8,359 bases of DNA from an uncultured Selenomonadaceae bacterium (GCA_905233965.1 CAJOFG010000091.1:1-8359), one strand, 5' to 3'. Counted from the stretch's first letter, positions 1 to 6,055 are shown. Program-made: numbers and translations. The notes: generated from the sequence alone by a model not told the origin.

Positions 1-46
1 TTCTCTCAAAACGCTTTCCGTTTCTTTCGGCTGTCGCTCGGTGCCA

Positions 47-76
47 CCTCCGCTTGTTCGGGCGGAGGTTTTTTAT
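47..76 (+). terminator. Intrinsic terminator at left edge
   Basis: A 7-bp perfect GC-rich stem (CCTCCGC at 47-53, GCGGAGG at 62-68) with an 8-nt loop is followed at once by TTTTTTATTT on the plus strand. It would end a plus-strand transcript entering from the left, whose gene is outside the window. On the minus strand the same hairpin has no T-tract and lies in the first 30 nt of the transcript expected from the promoter at 85-113. Confidence 0.7.
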
Positions 77-84
77 TTGCCTGA

Positions 85-113
85 ATTATAATCCGGAAAA
101 AATTTTAAGTCAA
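85..113 (-). promoter_or_regulatory. Near-consensus promoter firing off the left edge
   Basis: Minus strand: -35 TTGACT (113-108, 5 of 6 consensus), 17-bp spacer, -10 TATAAT (90-85, 6 of 6). The start would be near 78, so about 78 nt of leader lie in the window, with the 47-68 hairpin close to the 5' end. It sits exactly where the next unit of the small-RNA array would have its promoter, but the sequence downstream is not another copy of the unit. The gene it serves is outside the window. Confidence 0.6.
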
Positions 114-116
114 CAC

Positions 117-174
117 AAAATAAAAAGCCCGATGGTCAGTCGGGTCTTTCCTTTGGATTACGATTGATTACTGC
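117..174 (-). ncRNA. Putative small RNA, array copy C
   Basis: Predicted transcript of about 58 nt on the minus strand. It starts near GCAGT at 174-170, seven nt after the -10. It carries the CCAAAGGAAAGA stretch shared in looser form with the other copies, and ends in a hairpin (CCCGA at 144-140, TCGGG at 132-128) followed by CTTTTTATTTT. The T-tract is good only on the minus strand; on the plus strand the same hairpin is followed by an interrupted TCTTTCC. No reading frame with a sensible start fits inside: the only ATG is followed by CAG TAA. Function is unknown. Confidence 0.5.
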
Positions 175-180
175 ATCCGG

Positions 181-209
181 AATATAACACACAAAAATAA
201 AATTTACAA
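181..209 (-). promoter_or_regulatory. Promoter of array copy C
   Basis: Minus strand: -35 TTGTAA (209-204), 17-bp spacer, -10 TATATT (186-181), preceded by TGT to give an extended -10. Sequence and spacing are nearly identical to the promoter at 286-314. The -35 lies only a few bases beyond the T-tract of copy B, so the units are packed end to end. Confidence 0.6.
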
Positions 210-216
210 GCGTCAT

Positions 217-279
217 AAAATAAAAGAGCCCCGATTGGACGGTCGGGGACTTCCTTTTTGGACTGCATATGTTCACTGC
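217..279 (-). ncRNA. Putative small RNA, array copy B
   Basis: Predicted transcript of about 63 nt on the minus strand. It starts near GCAGT at 279-275, contains CCAAAAAGGAAG, and ends in a 6-bp hairpin (CCCCGA at 248-243, TCGGGG at 234-229) followed by CTCTTTTATTTT. An ATG at about 268 opens a frame, but it reads straight through the hairpin and into copy C, has no ribosome binding site and is not preserved in copies A or C, so a noncoding RNA is preferred. Target and function cannot be read from the sequence. Confidence 0.5.
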
Positions 280-285
280 GTAAAA

Positions 286-314
286 AATATAACACAAACA
301 AGTAAAATTTACAA
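286..314 (-). promoter_or_regulatory. Promoter of array copy B
   Basis: Minus strand: -35 TTGTAA (314-309), 17-bp spacer, -10 TATATT (291-286), extended by TGT. It matches the copy C promoter almost base for base and lies 105 bp from it. Confidence 0.6.
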
Positions 315-321
315 GCGCCAT

Positions 322-385
322 AAAATAAAAGAACCCGGTAGCCGACCGAGTCTTTTTTTATTGGTTTAGCCTTGCCTTCCACTGC
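322..385 (-). ncRNA. Putative small RNA, array copy A
   Basis: Predicted transcript of about 64 nt on the minus strand. It starts near GCAGT at 385-381 and ends in a 7-bp hairpin (ACTCGGT at 351-345, ACCGGGT at 339-333) followed by TCTTTTATTTT. The hairpin pairs fully on the minus strand with one G-U wobble but has a C-A mismatch on the plus strand, which supports the minus orientation. Its stem sequence differs from copies B and C while pairing is kept. The 5' part is the most divergent of the three copies and is rich in GGAAGG/AAGG. Confidence 0.5.
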
Positions 386-389
386 AGAC

Positions 390-418
390 AATATATCATT
401 TCACACCGATTTTTGCAA
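390..418 (-). promoter_or_regulatory. Promoter of array copy A
   Basis: Minus strand: -35 TTGCAA (418-413), 17-bp spacer, -10 TATATT (395-390), extended by TGA. The spacer differs from those of copies B and C, yet spacing, -10 and extended TG are kept. The copy A -10 is 104 bp from the copy B -10. Confidence 0.55.
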
Positions 419-434
419 GAAATATTTAGACGAA

Positions 435-503
435 GAGCCCGAAAGGTCAGGCGGCAGACCTCACAAAAAACGCGGACTCCGGCGGCAACGTCGGAGTTTT
501 TTT
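435..503 (+). ncRNA. Weak candidate small RNA, plus strand
   Basis: About 69 nt with a small hairpin (AGGTC at 444-448, GACCT at 457-461) followed by a strong intrinsic terminator at 476-503. A possible promoter is TTCACA at 400-405 (5 of 6), 17-bp spacer, TATTTA at 423-428 (poor -10). It would diverge from, and overlap, the array copy A promoter. The terminator needs some plus-strand transcript to act on, and no coding gene lies to its left, which is the main argument. The poor -10 keeps this tentative. Confidence 0.25.
476..503 (+). terminator. Strong intrinsic terminator with GCAA tetraloop
   Basis: A 9-bp stem (476-484 with 489-497, one G-U pair) closed by a GCAA tetraloop (485-488), followed directly by TTTTTTTATTTT on the plus strand. 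On the minus strand the hairpin is followed, after CCGCG, by TTTTTT at 470-465, so it may also end the transporter operon whose last gene stops at 556. Confidence 0.75.
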
Positions 504-555
504 ATTTTGCAAAGTTTAGGGTGTGTCGGTAAAGACGAACGCACGCCGATGACGG

Positions 556-1683
556 TTATTTTTCCGGATTCTTGACGGTGAATTTTATTTTGTTCAGTCC
601 GTTTTCGTAAGAGTGAGAAAAATTTTCGGCGGAGTTTTTTAAAATCGTTGCGGAAATATCATCGTCGGAAAAATTTTCGTCGGACAGCGGATTGAAATTT
701 TTTCCTCCGCAAGTCAACTGCAATTCCGCATTTCCGGTCGCTTCGGTGTAGGTTATCATAATTTCCGATTTGACTTCGGAATTTTTTTCATAACAACCCC
801 GCAACATCAGCTGAATAATTTCTTCGCAACAAAGCTGGACGCGCAAATAATATTTTTCGGCAAGCCCGTACTTCTCCGCAAAATTTTCGATTCGTCCCTG
901 CATTTCCGGAAGGTCGAGAAGTGCGAAATCGTAATCGGTAACTTCGTAATGAAAATATTTTTGCCGGCGAATAAATGCAATCGTCTTTTCACGCTCCGGG
1001 TTGTCGAAAATTTTTTCCGGCGTTCCCTGTTCGTAAATTCCTCCGTCGGCGAAGAACAAAACTTTCGTTGCGACTTCCCGCGCAAAATTCATTTCGTGAG
1101 TGACGATAATCATCGTCAAATTTTTTTTCGCCAACATTCGGATAACCGCGAGGACTTCGCTGACCATCGTCGGATCAAGTGCGCTTGTCGGTTCGTCGAA
1201 CAAAATTACTTTCGGATTCATCATCAGGCTGCGGCAAATTGCAATTCGCTGTTGCTGACCGCCGGACAAAACGGACGGATAACTTTTTTCCTTCGACAGC
1301 AAGCCGACGGTCGAAAGTAATTCGCGCGCTTTTTTTTCCGCGTCGGCTTTCGGCATTTTCAAAAGTTTAATCGGCGCGACGCAAAGATTTTCCATAACCG
1401 TCATGTTTGAAAAAAGATTGAACCGCTGATAAACCATTCCCATCTTCCGGCGAATTTTATCAATGTCAACGCCCGGCGCGGTAATTTCTTCGCCGTCGAT
1501 AAAAATATTTCCCGCGTCCGGAATTTCCAAAAGTTCAATGCAACGGAGGAAAACACTTTTGCCGCAACCGGAGCCGCCGATAATTACAATCCGCTCTCCC
1601 TCTTCGACGGAAAAATTTACGTCGCGCAAAACTTCAAGGTCGCCGAAAGATTTGTTGAGTCCGCGAATTTCAATAACACTCAT
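556..1683 (-). CDS. Amino-acid-type ABC ATPase with extra C-terminal HATPase-like domain
   Basis: 375 residues. Residues 1-242 form a polar-amino-acid importer ATPase (GlnQ/HisP type): Walker A GGSGCGKS at 36-43, Q-loop Q86 in YQRFNLF, signature LSGGQ at 139-143, Walker B VILFDE at 159-164, D-loop SALD at 167-170, switch His196. All catalytic residues are present, so it should hydrolyse ATP on the cytoplasmic face. Normal family members end near residue 245. Here about 133 more residues follow, with the outline of an RsbW/HATPase_c_2 domain: EE at 287-288 in a helix and [10 protein letters not shown] at 326-335. The N-box asparagine and the Asp of the DxG motif appear replaced (Leu292 and Cys325), so this part probably does not bind ATP. 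The start codon overlaps the permease stop (ATGA), indicating translational coupling. It is the last gene of the operon. Confidence 0.9.
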   Translation of the reverse strand: MSVIEIRGLNKSFGDLEVLRDVNFSVEEGERIVIIGGSGCGKSVFLRCIELLEIPDAGNIFIDGEEITAPGVDIDKIRRKMGMVYQRFNLFSNMTVMENLCVAPIKLLKMPKADAEKKARELLSTVGLLSKEKSYPSVLSGGQQQRIAICRSLMMNPKVILFDEPTSALDPTMVSEVLAVIRMLAKKNLTMIIVTHEMNFAREVATKVLFFADGGIYEQGTPEKIFDNPEREKTIAFIRRQKYFHYEVTDYDFALLDLPEMQGRIENFAEKYGLAEKYYLRVQLCCEEIIQLMLRGCYEKNSEVKSEIMITYTEATGNAELQLTCGGKNFNPLSDENFSDDDISATILKNSAENFSHSYENGLNKIKFTVKNPEK

Positions 1684-2354
1684 TCCGTTTCACCGTCCCG
1701 CTTTTTGTAATCGCTCAACGCAAAAATTCCGCGAACAAGATAAGCCAGCGCGAGATAGATTAACATTCCACCGATTATCGTTATCATCGGTTGCATTGTC
1801 CGCGCCGCCGTCGTATTGATGACGCGTGTCAAGTCGGTTATCGTGACGTAGCCGACGACGCTTGTCCACTGAATCAAATTTATTATCGTCGATTGGTAAA
1901 CCGGTTTTGAAATTTTTGTAATCTGCGGGAGCGTGACGAGTTTAAACGCCTGAATTTTTGAAAAACCCAAAGTCCTTGCCGCTTCAACTTGTCCGACATC
2001 AACAGACATCAACGCCGAGCGCAAAATTTCCGCGACGTGTGCCGCCGTATGCATTGAAAAAGTTATGACGGCGACGGTTACCGGCGAAATGTTGCTCCGC
2101 GCAAAAATTCCGTAGAAGAAAAGCATCAGCAACATCAAAACGGGCGAACCGAGAATCACGGCGACATAAAATTTCGCGAAGATCTTCAGCGGACGAATTT
2201 TGCCCGTGCGAAAAGAACAAATCACCGCGCCCAAAATCGTGCCGAAAATTACGGAGAGCAAAGAAATTTGAACCGTAACGCCGAGACCTTTTAAAATCGT
2301 CAGCCACGCTCCGCCGTCGAAAAAAATTTTTTGTATGAGTGAAATAAATTCCAA
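1680..2354 (-). CDS. Amino-acid-type ABC transporter permease
   Basis: 224 residues, normal size for HisM/GlnP-type permeases. It is an integral membrane protein with about five hydrophobic segments (near 26-46, 59-84, 90-112, 150-172 and 188-212). The cytoplasmic EAA loop that contacts the ATPase is clear: [25 protein letters not shown] sequence from E124 to Q144 with the invariant glycine at 130. The [11 protein letters not shown] segment (161-171) matches the family's KDTSLVSVI stretch. The start is taken as TTG at 2354, because GAGGGG lies at 2367-2362 with a 7-nt spacer. Its stop overlaps the ATPase start by 4 nt. Only one permease is present, so the channel is presumably a homodimer. 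The substrate cannot be named. Confidence 0.9.
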   Translation of the reverse strand: MEFISLIQKIFFDGGAWLTILKGLGVTVQISLLSVIFGTILGAVICSFRTGKIRPLKIFAKFYVAVILGSPVLMLLMLFFYGIFARSNISPVTVAVITFSMHTAAHVAEILRSALMSVDVGQVEAARTLGFSKIQAFKLVTLPQITKISKPVYQSTIINLIQWTSVVGYVTITDLTRVINTTAARTMQPMITIIGGMLIYLALAYLVRGIFALSDYKKRDGETE

Positions 2355-2374
2355 AATTTTACCCCTCGTAATTT

Positions 2375-2414
2375 AAAAAGTTGAGCCGGAAAAAAATTTC
2401 AGTCCGACCCAACT
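2375..2414 (-). terminator. Weak intra-operon terminator or attenuator
   Basis: Between the lipoprotein and permease genes the minus strand has an 11-bp stem (AGTTGGGTCGG at 2414-2404, CCGGCTCAACT at 2389-2379, two G-U wobbles) with a 14-nt loop, followed by a short run of T. The arms pair fully on the minus strand, while the plus strand has mismatches at the wobble positions. The short T-run suggests partial termination, or a 3' end protecting the upstream mRNA. Either would give more binding protein than permease. Confidence 0.5.
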
Positions 2415-2437
2415 CCGTCAAAATATTTTTTTGCAAA

Positions 2438-3277
2438 TTACTTTCCGGATTTGACGTGCATAATTTTTTCTCTGTGGTAAGGAGTCGATAAAATTACGCC
2501 GTCGGGTTTGTCCGCATTGGAAGGAATAATTTGACTTGAGGGAACAACAGCCCAGAAAATCAAATCGACTTTCCCGGAGGAAAGAGCCGCCGCACGGGCT
2601 CCGCTGTCTATGTGAACAAATTCGATATTTCTGTGAATCCGGCTTGAAATTTCCGCCATGAGCGCGACGTTAAAGCCGGCCGGTTTTCCCTGCGCGTCAA
2701 CGTAATCAAGCGGGGGCACATCGCCGGTGACGGCAACTTTGATTGTCGGTTCGTTCGGTCTTTCGGGAATTGTCACGTCGTTCGGAATTTCTTTTTTATC
2801 GTCGATTTTTTCAATATATTTTTCGGACAAATCTTCCAAAATATTTTCGTTTTGCATTTCGCGAATCGCTCTGTCAAGGTCGTTTTGCAAATCTTTATCG
2901 TCCTCACGCATGGCGAAACAGAACGCGTCGATAAATTCCAAAGTGTCGTTCGGCAAAAGTTCAACGTCCGGATTTTCGGCTTTCAAATATTTTGCAACGC
3001 AGTCATAGGTGCTGACGGTTTGAACCTGTCCGGACTGCAAGCCGGAAATCATCGAATTTAAACTGTCGTAGAAAACCGGATCGAATGTGGTGAAATTCAA
3101 GGAAAGAACGTCGCCGACTTTTTTTGCAAAATCATTAAAATCTTTTTCGCCGGCGTTCATGTGCTTGAGCATACCGAGTTTGACTTCGGGAGGTGCCGGT
3201 TTATCCTCTCCGCAACCGGTGAGAAGTACGCCGGAAAAAATGCAGAGCATGAGGACAGAAAAAATTTTTTTCAACAT
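2438..3277 (-). CDS. Substrate-binding lipoprotein, apparently circularly permuted (copy 1)
   Basis: 279 residues with a lipoprotein signal (MLKKIF start, hydrophobic core, lipobox LTGC with Cys22). After export it would be lipid-anchored and deliver ligand to the downstream permease. The domain order is odd. Residues 32-165 look like lobe 2 plus the C-terminal helix of a family-3 (SBP_bac_3) amino-acid-binding protein: DSLNSMISGLQSGQV, then helices ending in LEDLSEKYI. Residues 178-279 look like the canonical N-terminal lobe: IKVAVTGDVPPLDY, GKPAGFNVALMAEI, ALSSGKVDLIF, ending at STPY. The usual Asp of lobe 2 seems replaced by Tyr (STY), and the usual TxxR carboxylate motif is not evident, so the ligand may not be a simple amino acid. 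AAGGAG lies at 3295-3290, with a long spacer of 12 nt. It starts 28 nt after the paralogous gene. Confidence 0.85.
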   Translation of the reverse strand: MLKKIFSVLMLCIFSGVLLTGCGEDKPAPPEVKLGMLKHMNAGEKDFNDFAKKVGDVLSLNFTTFDPVFYDSLNSMISGLQSGQVQTVSTYDCVAKYLKAENPDVELLPNDTLEFIDAFCFAMREDDKDLQNDLDRAIREMQNENILEDLSEKYIEKIDDKKEIPNDVTIPERPNEPTIKVAVTGDVPPLDYVDAQGKPAGFNVALMAEISSRIHRNIEFVHIDSGARAAALSSGKVDLIFWAVVPSSQIIPSNADKPDGVILSTPYHREKIMHVKSGK

Positions 3278-3305
3278 AACTCCAAATATCTCCTTGATTT
3301 AAAAA

Positions 3306-4157
3306 TTATTTTTTAAGACTGAGATGAACGATTTTATCGCTGAAGTAAGGTTCGGTCAACGAAATACCTTCCGGCGTATCCATATCGGCAGGTCTTTCGT
3401 CAATCGGGAGGATCGCCCAGAAGACAACGTCGGCGGCACCGGACGCGAGGGACGCGGCACGCGAATCGCTGTCAACGTGTACGATCTCTATATTTCTTTG
3501 AAGTCGTTTGCCGATTTCAGCCAAAAGAGCCGTATTGAATCCGGCCGGTTTTCCGTCGGGAAGAACCAAGTCGAGCGGCGGCAAATCTCCGGTAACCGCA
3601 ATTTTGATTGTTTCCGCGCCGTCGAATTTTTGAATCGAAACTGCCGGCGGCTCCGAATCTTTTTTCAAGTCGGTGATATATTCTTTGACCAACTGATCAA
3701 GTGTTCCGTCCTTTTTCATTTCGTCGATAACATTGTCGATTGATTTTCTCAACTCTTCGTCATCTTTTTTGACAGCGAAACAAAACGAGTCGGACAATTT
3801 CATGACGAAATTCGAGGCGGGAACATATTCCGGTTTCCGCGCCGTAAGATAATCGGCGACGGATTGATAAGTACTCATTTGGTCAATGCTGCCGGACTCC
3901 AAGCCCATTTGCATTGAACTCAAATTTTTGAAATAAGTTACCGTATAACCGGGAATTTTTACGTCGGCTTTCTGTGCGACTTGTTTTAAAATTTCCTCCA
4001 GCTTTTGTTCGCTTGCATTCAAATGGGCAATCATTCCGAGTCTGACGGATTTGCCGGTATCGGAAACGTCTTGCCCGGAATCGCCGCCGCAACCGGTGAA
4101 CAATGCGCCGGTCAAGACCAATGAAGATAAAATACCGGCAAATTTTTTCAAATTCAT
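3306..4157 (-). CDS. Substrate-binding lipoprotein, apparently circularly permuted (copy 2)
   Basis: 283 residues and the first gene of the operon, homologous to copy 1 along its whole length. Lipobox FTGC with Cys23. Residues 37-170 are the lobe-2-like part (VRLGMIAHLNASE, NLSSMQMGLESGSID, STYQSVADYL, ending in GTLDQLVKEYI). Residues 183-283 are the canonical first lobe (IKIAVTGDLPPLDL, GKPAGFNTALLAEI, ASGAADVVFWAI, ending at TEPYF). Unlike copy 1 it keeps an Arg near the expected ligand-carboxylate position (PIDER). The ribosome binding site AAAGGAG at 4174-4168 is 10 nt before the ATG, and the promoter lies at 4229-4257. Two divergent paralogs feeding one permease suggest a widened ligand range; this is inference. 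Confidence 0.85.
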   Translation of the reverse strand: MNLKKFAGILSSLVLTGALFTGCGGDSGQDVSDTGKSVRLGMIAHLNASEQKLEEILKQVAQKADVKIPGYTVTYFKNLSSMQMGLESGSIDQMSTYQSVADYLTARKPEYVPASNFVMKLSDSFCFAVKKDDEELRKSIDNVIDEMKKDGTLDQLVKEYITDLKKDSEPPAVSIQKFDGAETIKIAVTGDLPPLDLVLPDGKPAGFNTALLAEIGKRLQRNIEIVHVDSDSRAASLASGAADVVFWAILPIDERPADMDTPEGISLTEPYFSDKIVHLSLKK

Positions 4158-4195
4158 TTTTTCAGAACTCCTTTCCGTTTTGAAATTCTCATCAC

Positions 4196-4214
4196 GCCGG
4201 TAAAAACTTCCGGC
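4196..4214 (-). other. Small hairpin in the transporter mRNA leader
   Basis: A 5-bp perfect stem (GCCGG/CCGGC) with a 9-nt loop lies between the predicted start near 4222 and the ribosome binding site at 4174. There is no T-tract, so it is not a terminator. It may stabilise the 5' end. No known riboswitch class is recognised. Confidence 0.3.
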
Positions 4215-4228
4215 AATAAATTCGGCAC

Positions 4229-4257
4229 ATTATATCACACAGGTTTTAAAATTTGAA
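4229..4257 (-). promoter_or_regulatory. Promoter of the transporter operon
   Basis: Minus strand: -10 TATAAT (4234-4229, 6 of 6) extended by TGA at 4237-4235, 17-bp spacer, -35 TTCAAA (4257-4252, 4 of 6). The start would be near 4222, leaving a leader of about 65 nt to the ATG at 4157. The same interval must contain the divergent pckA promoter. Confidence 0.7.
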
Positions 4258-4258
4258 A

Positions 4259-4306
4259 TATATTTTTTTCGCGCAAGGAATTTAAGACAAAAACGCGAAT
4301 AATAAT
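4259..4306 (+). promoter_or_regulatory. Likely pckA promoter and operator region
   Basis: No strong plus-strand promoter is visible. A TATATT at 4259-4264 could be a -10, but its -35 is poor and lies under the divergent transporter promoter; AATAAT at 4301-4306 is an alternative. An inverted repeat, TTCGCG at 4268-4273 and CGCGAA at 4294-4299, with arms 20 nt apart, could be an operator for a regulator of pckA. No known binding site is recognised. Confidence 0.25.
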
Positions 4307-4364
4307 TTGTTGCTTGAAAAAAATACAAGAAAAATTTTTAAAAATTAAAGGAAGGATGATCTTA

Positions 4365-5318
4365 ATGGCAATGATGGATTTGACGAAGTACGGCATCACC
4401 GGCACGACCGAAGTCGTCTACAATCCCACTTACGAAGTACTTTTCAACGAGGAGACCAAACCCGGTCTTGAAGGCTTCGACGTGGGACAGGAAACTGAGC
4501 TCGGCGCAATCAACGTCATGACCGGCATTTACACCGGTCGCTCCCCCAAAGATAAATTTATCGTTTACGACGACACGACGAAGGAAGGCGCACCCGGAGA
4601 AATTTGGTGGACTACTCCCGAATATCCGAACGACAACAAAAAAGTCAGCCCGGAAAGTTGGGCGGCTTTGAAAAAACTTGCCATCGAAGAACTTTCAAAC
4701 AAAAAACTTTACGTTGTTGACGGATTCTGCGGCACTCATAAAGATACCCGCATGAAAATTCGTTTCATCGTCGAAGTTGCCTGGCAAGCCCATTTCGTAA
4801 CGAATATGTTTATCCGTCCGAAAAATCAGGCGGAATTTGACCAAGAGCCGGATTTCGTCGTCTACAATGCCTCGAAAGCAAAAGTCAAAAATTGGAAGGA
4901 ACTCGGCATCAATTCCGAAACCGCGACCGTCTTTAACGTCACCACAAAAGAGCAGGTTATTCTCAACACCTGGTACGGCGGCGAAATGAAAAAAGGTCTT
5001 TTCAGCATGATGAATTACTTCCTCCCGCTGAAAGGAATTGCCGCGATGCACTGCTCTGCGAATACCGACATGAACGGCGAAAACACCGCGATTTTCTTCG
5101 GACTTTCCGGCACCGGCAAAACCACTTTGTCCACCGACCCGAAACGCCTTCTCATCGGCGACGACGAGCACGGCTGGGACGATGTCGGCGTGTTCAACTT
5201 TGAGGGCGGCTGCTATGCAAAAGTCATCAACCTTGACAAAGAGTCCGAACCGACGCACTCCTCGAAAACGTCACCGTTGACAAGGACGGCAAAATTGATT
5301 TCGCGGACAAGAGCGTGA
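4365..5318 (+). CDS. pckA: ATP-type phosphoenolpyruvate carboxykinase, 5' part of a broken gene
   Basis: The intact enzyme interconverts oxaloacetate plus ATP and phosphoenolpyruvate, CO2 plus ADP in the cytosol; in fermentative anaerobes it can run in the CO2-fixing direction toward succinate. The start is ATG 4365, with AGGAAGG at 4349-4355 and a 9-nt spacer; an ATG at 4356 abuts that site and is unlikely. Visible are GRSPKDK early in the protein, GGEMKKG with Lys209/Lys210, the kinase P-loop GLSGTGKT at 246-253 and the metal-binding Asp266/Asp267 in GDDEHGWDD. Homology follows the family through DKESEP at codon 5250. The frame then carries about 22 unrelated residues to a TGA at 5316-5318, so the product as written lacks the C-terminal 45 per cent and the active-site Arg of ENTR. 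Confidence 0.9.
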   Translation: MAMMDLTKYGITGTTEVVYNPTYEVLFNEETKPGLEGFDVGQETELGAINVMTGIYTGRSPKDKFIVYDDTTKEGAPGEIWWTTPEYPNDNKKVSPESWAALKKLAIEELSNKKLYVVDGFCGTHKDTRMKIRFIVEVAWQAHFVTNMFIRPKNQAEFDQEPDFVVYNASKAKVKNWKELGINSETATVFNVTTKEQVILNTWYGGEMKKGLFSMMNYFLPLKGIAAMHCSANTDMNGENTAIFFGLSGTGKTTLSTDPKRLLIGDDEHGWDDVGVFNFEGGCYAKVINLDKESEPTHSSKTSPLTRTAKLISRTRA

Positions 5319-5956
5319 CGGAAAATACCCGCGTCAGCTATCCGATTTACCACATTAAAAATATCGTTCGCCCGGACAGTCACGGACCGGCGGCAAAGTC
5401 CGTTATCTTCCTCAGCGCGGACGCATTCGGCGTTCTTCCTCCGGTTTCGATTCTCACTTCCGAACAGACGAAATATTATTTCCTCAGCGGATTCACCGCG
5501 AAACTTGCCGGCACCGAACGCGGAATTACCGAACCGACTCCGACTTTCAGCGCGTGCTTCGGTCAGGCGTTCCTCGAACTTCATCCGACGAAATATGCGG
5601 AAGAACTCGTAAAGAGAATGGAAAAGAGCGGCGCGAAAGCTTACCTCGTCAACACCGGCTGGAACGGCAGCGGCAAACGCATTTCGATTAAAGATACACG
5701 CGGAATTATCGATGCGATTCTCGGCGGCGCGATTAAAACTGCTCCGACGAAAAAAATTCCGATTTTCAATCTCGAAGTGCCGACCGAATTGGAAGGTGTC
5801 GCAACAAACATTCTCGACCCGAAAGACACTTACGCAGATCCGGCAGAGTGGGAGAGAAAAGCAAAAGACCTTGCCGAACGTTTCATCAAAAACTTCAAGA
5901 AATACGAATACAACGCGGCAGGCAAAGCACTTGTTCCCGCAGGTCCGCAACTTTAA
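5252..5956 (+). CDS. pckA: ATP-type phosphoenolpyruvate carboxykinase, 3' part of a broken gene
   Basis: Family homology resumes at 5252 in another frame ([13 protein letters not shown]) and runs to TAA at 5954-5956, about 234 residues. It includes [11 protein letters not shown] with the active-site Arg, [14 protein letters not shown], the [28 protein letters not shown] block, [17 protein letters not shown] and a normal C-terminus ending AGPQL. Compared with the E. coli protein recalled from memory, EIYNAIRR between the two parts is missing, that is 8 codons plus one nucleotide. Restoring it gives about 538 residues against 540 in E. coli. No ribosome binding site precedes this part, so it is unlikely to be made alone, although GTG at 5315 could nominally serve as a start. 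Confidence 0.9.
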   Translation, partial: DALLENVTVDKDGKIDFADKSVTENTRVSYPIYHIKNIVRPDSHGPAAKSVIFLSADAFGVLPPVSILTSEQTKYYFLSGFTAKLAGTERGITEPTPTFSACFGQAFLELHPTKYAEELVKRMEKSGAKAYLVNTGWNGSGKRISIKDTRGIIDAILGGAIKTAPTKKIPIFNLEVPTELEGVATNILDPKDTYADPAEWERKAKDLAERFIKNFKKYEYNAAGKALVPAGPQL

Positions 5957-6009
5957 TCCGTATTAAAATTTTTCGCCGTGTAAAAGAATTTTTTTCATCG
6001 GCAGAATAA

Positions 6010-6055
6010 AAAAATAAAAAGCCGCTCGACTTATCGGCAATGTCATTAAGTCAAG
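6010..6055 (-). terminator. Minus-oriented intrinsic terminator
   Basis: On the minus strand a 9-bp stem (CTTGACTTA at 6055-6047, TAAGTCGAG at 6033-6025, one G-U) is followed by CGGC and TTTTTATTTTTTT. The plus strand has a C-A mismatch in the stem and no T-tract, so orientation is minus. It is either a backup terminator for the MATE gene or the end of a short separate transcript. Confidence 0.5.

Larger units (their letters stand above)
117..418 (-). repeat. Tandem array of three promoter-RNA-terminator units
   Basis: Three units with a period of about 104-105 bp (the -10 elements start at 390, 286 and 181). Conserved blocks are the promoter, GCAGT near the predicted start, the T-tract and, in B and C, the CCAAA-GGAA stretch. 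The central 20-25 nt and the hairpin stems vary. Blocks are conserved where transcription signals lie, which is not the pattern of CRISPR or of a neutral tandem duplication. This array accounts for most of the gene-free stretch at the left end. Confidence 0.6.

Noticed and set aside
40..60. T-box-like AGGTGGCACCGAG on the minus strand (also reminiscent of a tracrRNA tail)
   Set aside because: A T-box needs stem I with a specifier loop upstream and a matching terminator downstream. Upstream here is only a promoter about 30 nt away, and the first half of the motif is tied up in the 47-68 stem. No Cas genes or CRISPR repeats are present, so the tracrRNA resemblance is chance.
136..391. Short minus-strand reading frames of 61 and 77 codons across the array
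   Set aside because: They run through promoters and terminator hairpins of successive units, lack ribosome binding sites, and are open only because the region is repetitive.
117..418. CRISPR array
   Set aside because: The period is about 105 bp, the conserved blocks are promoter and terminator signals rather than a single 24-40 nt repeat, and only three copies exist.
372..575. Plus-strand reading frame of 67 codons
   Set aside because: No start with a ribosome binding site, it crosses a strong terminator, and it has no recognisable protein features.
5240..5320. Programmed ribosomal frameshift in pckA
   Set aside because: Conserved residues are missing at the junction, and no slippery heptamer with a downstream structure is seen.
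5213..5950. Long minus-strand frame of 245 codons inside pckA
   Set aside because: It is an antisense shadow of a strongly conserved gene; composition is Arg/Phe/Asn-rich nonsense and there is no ribosome binding site.
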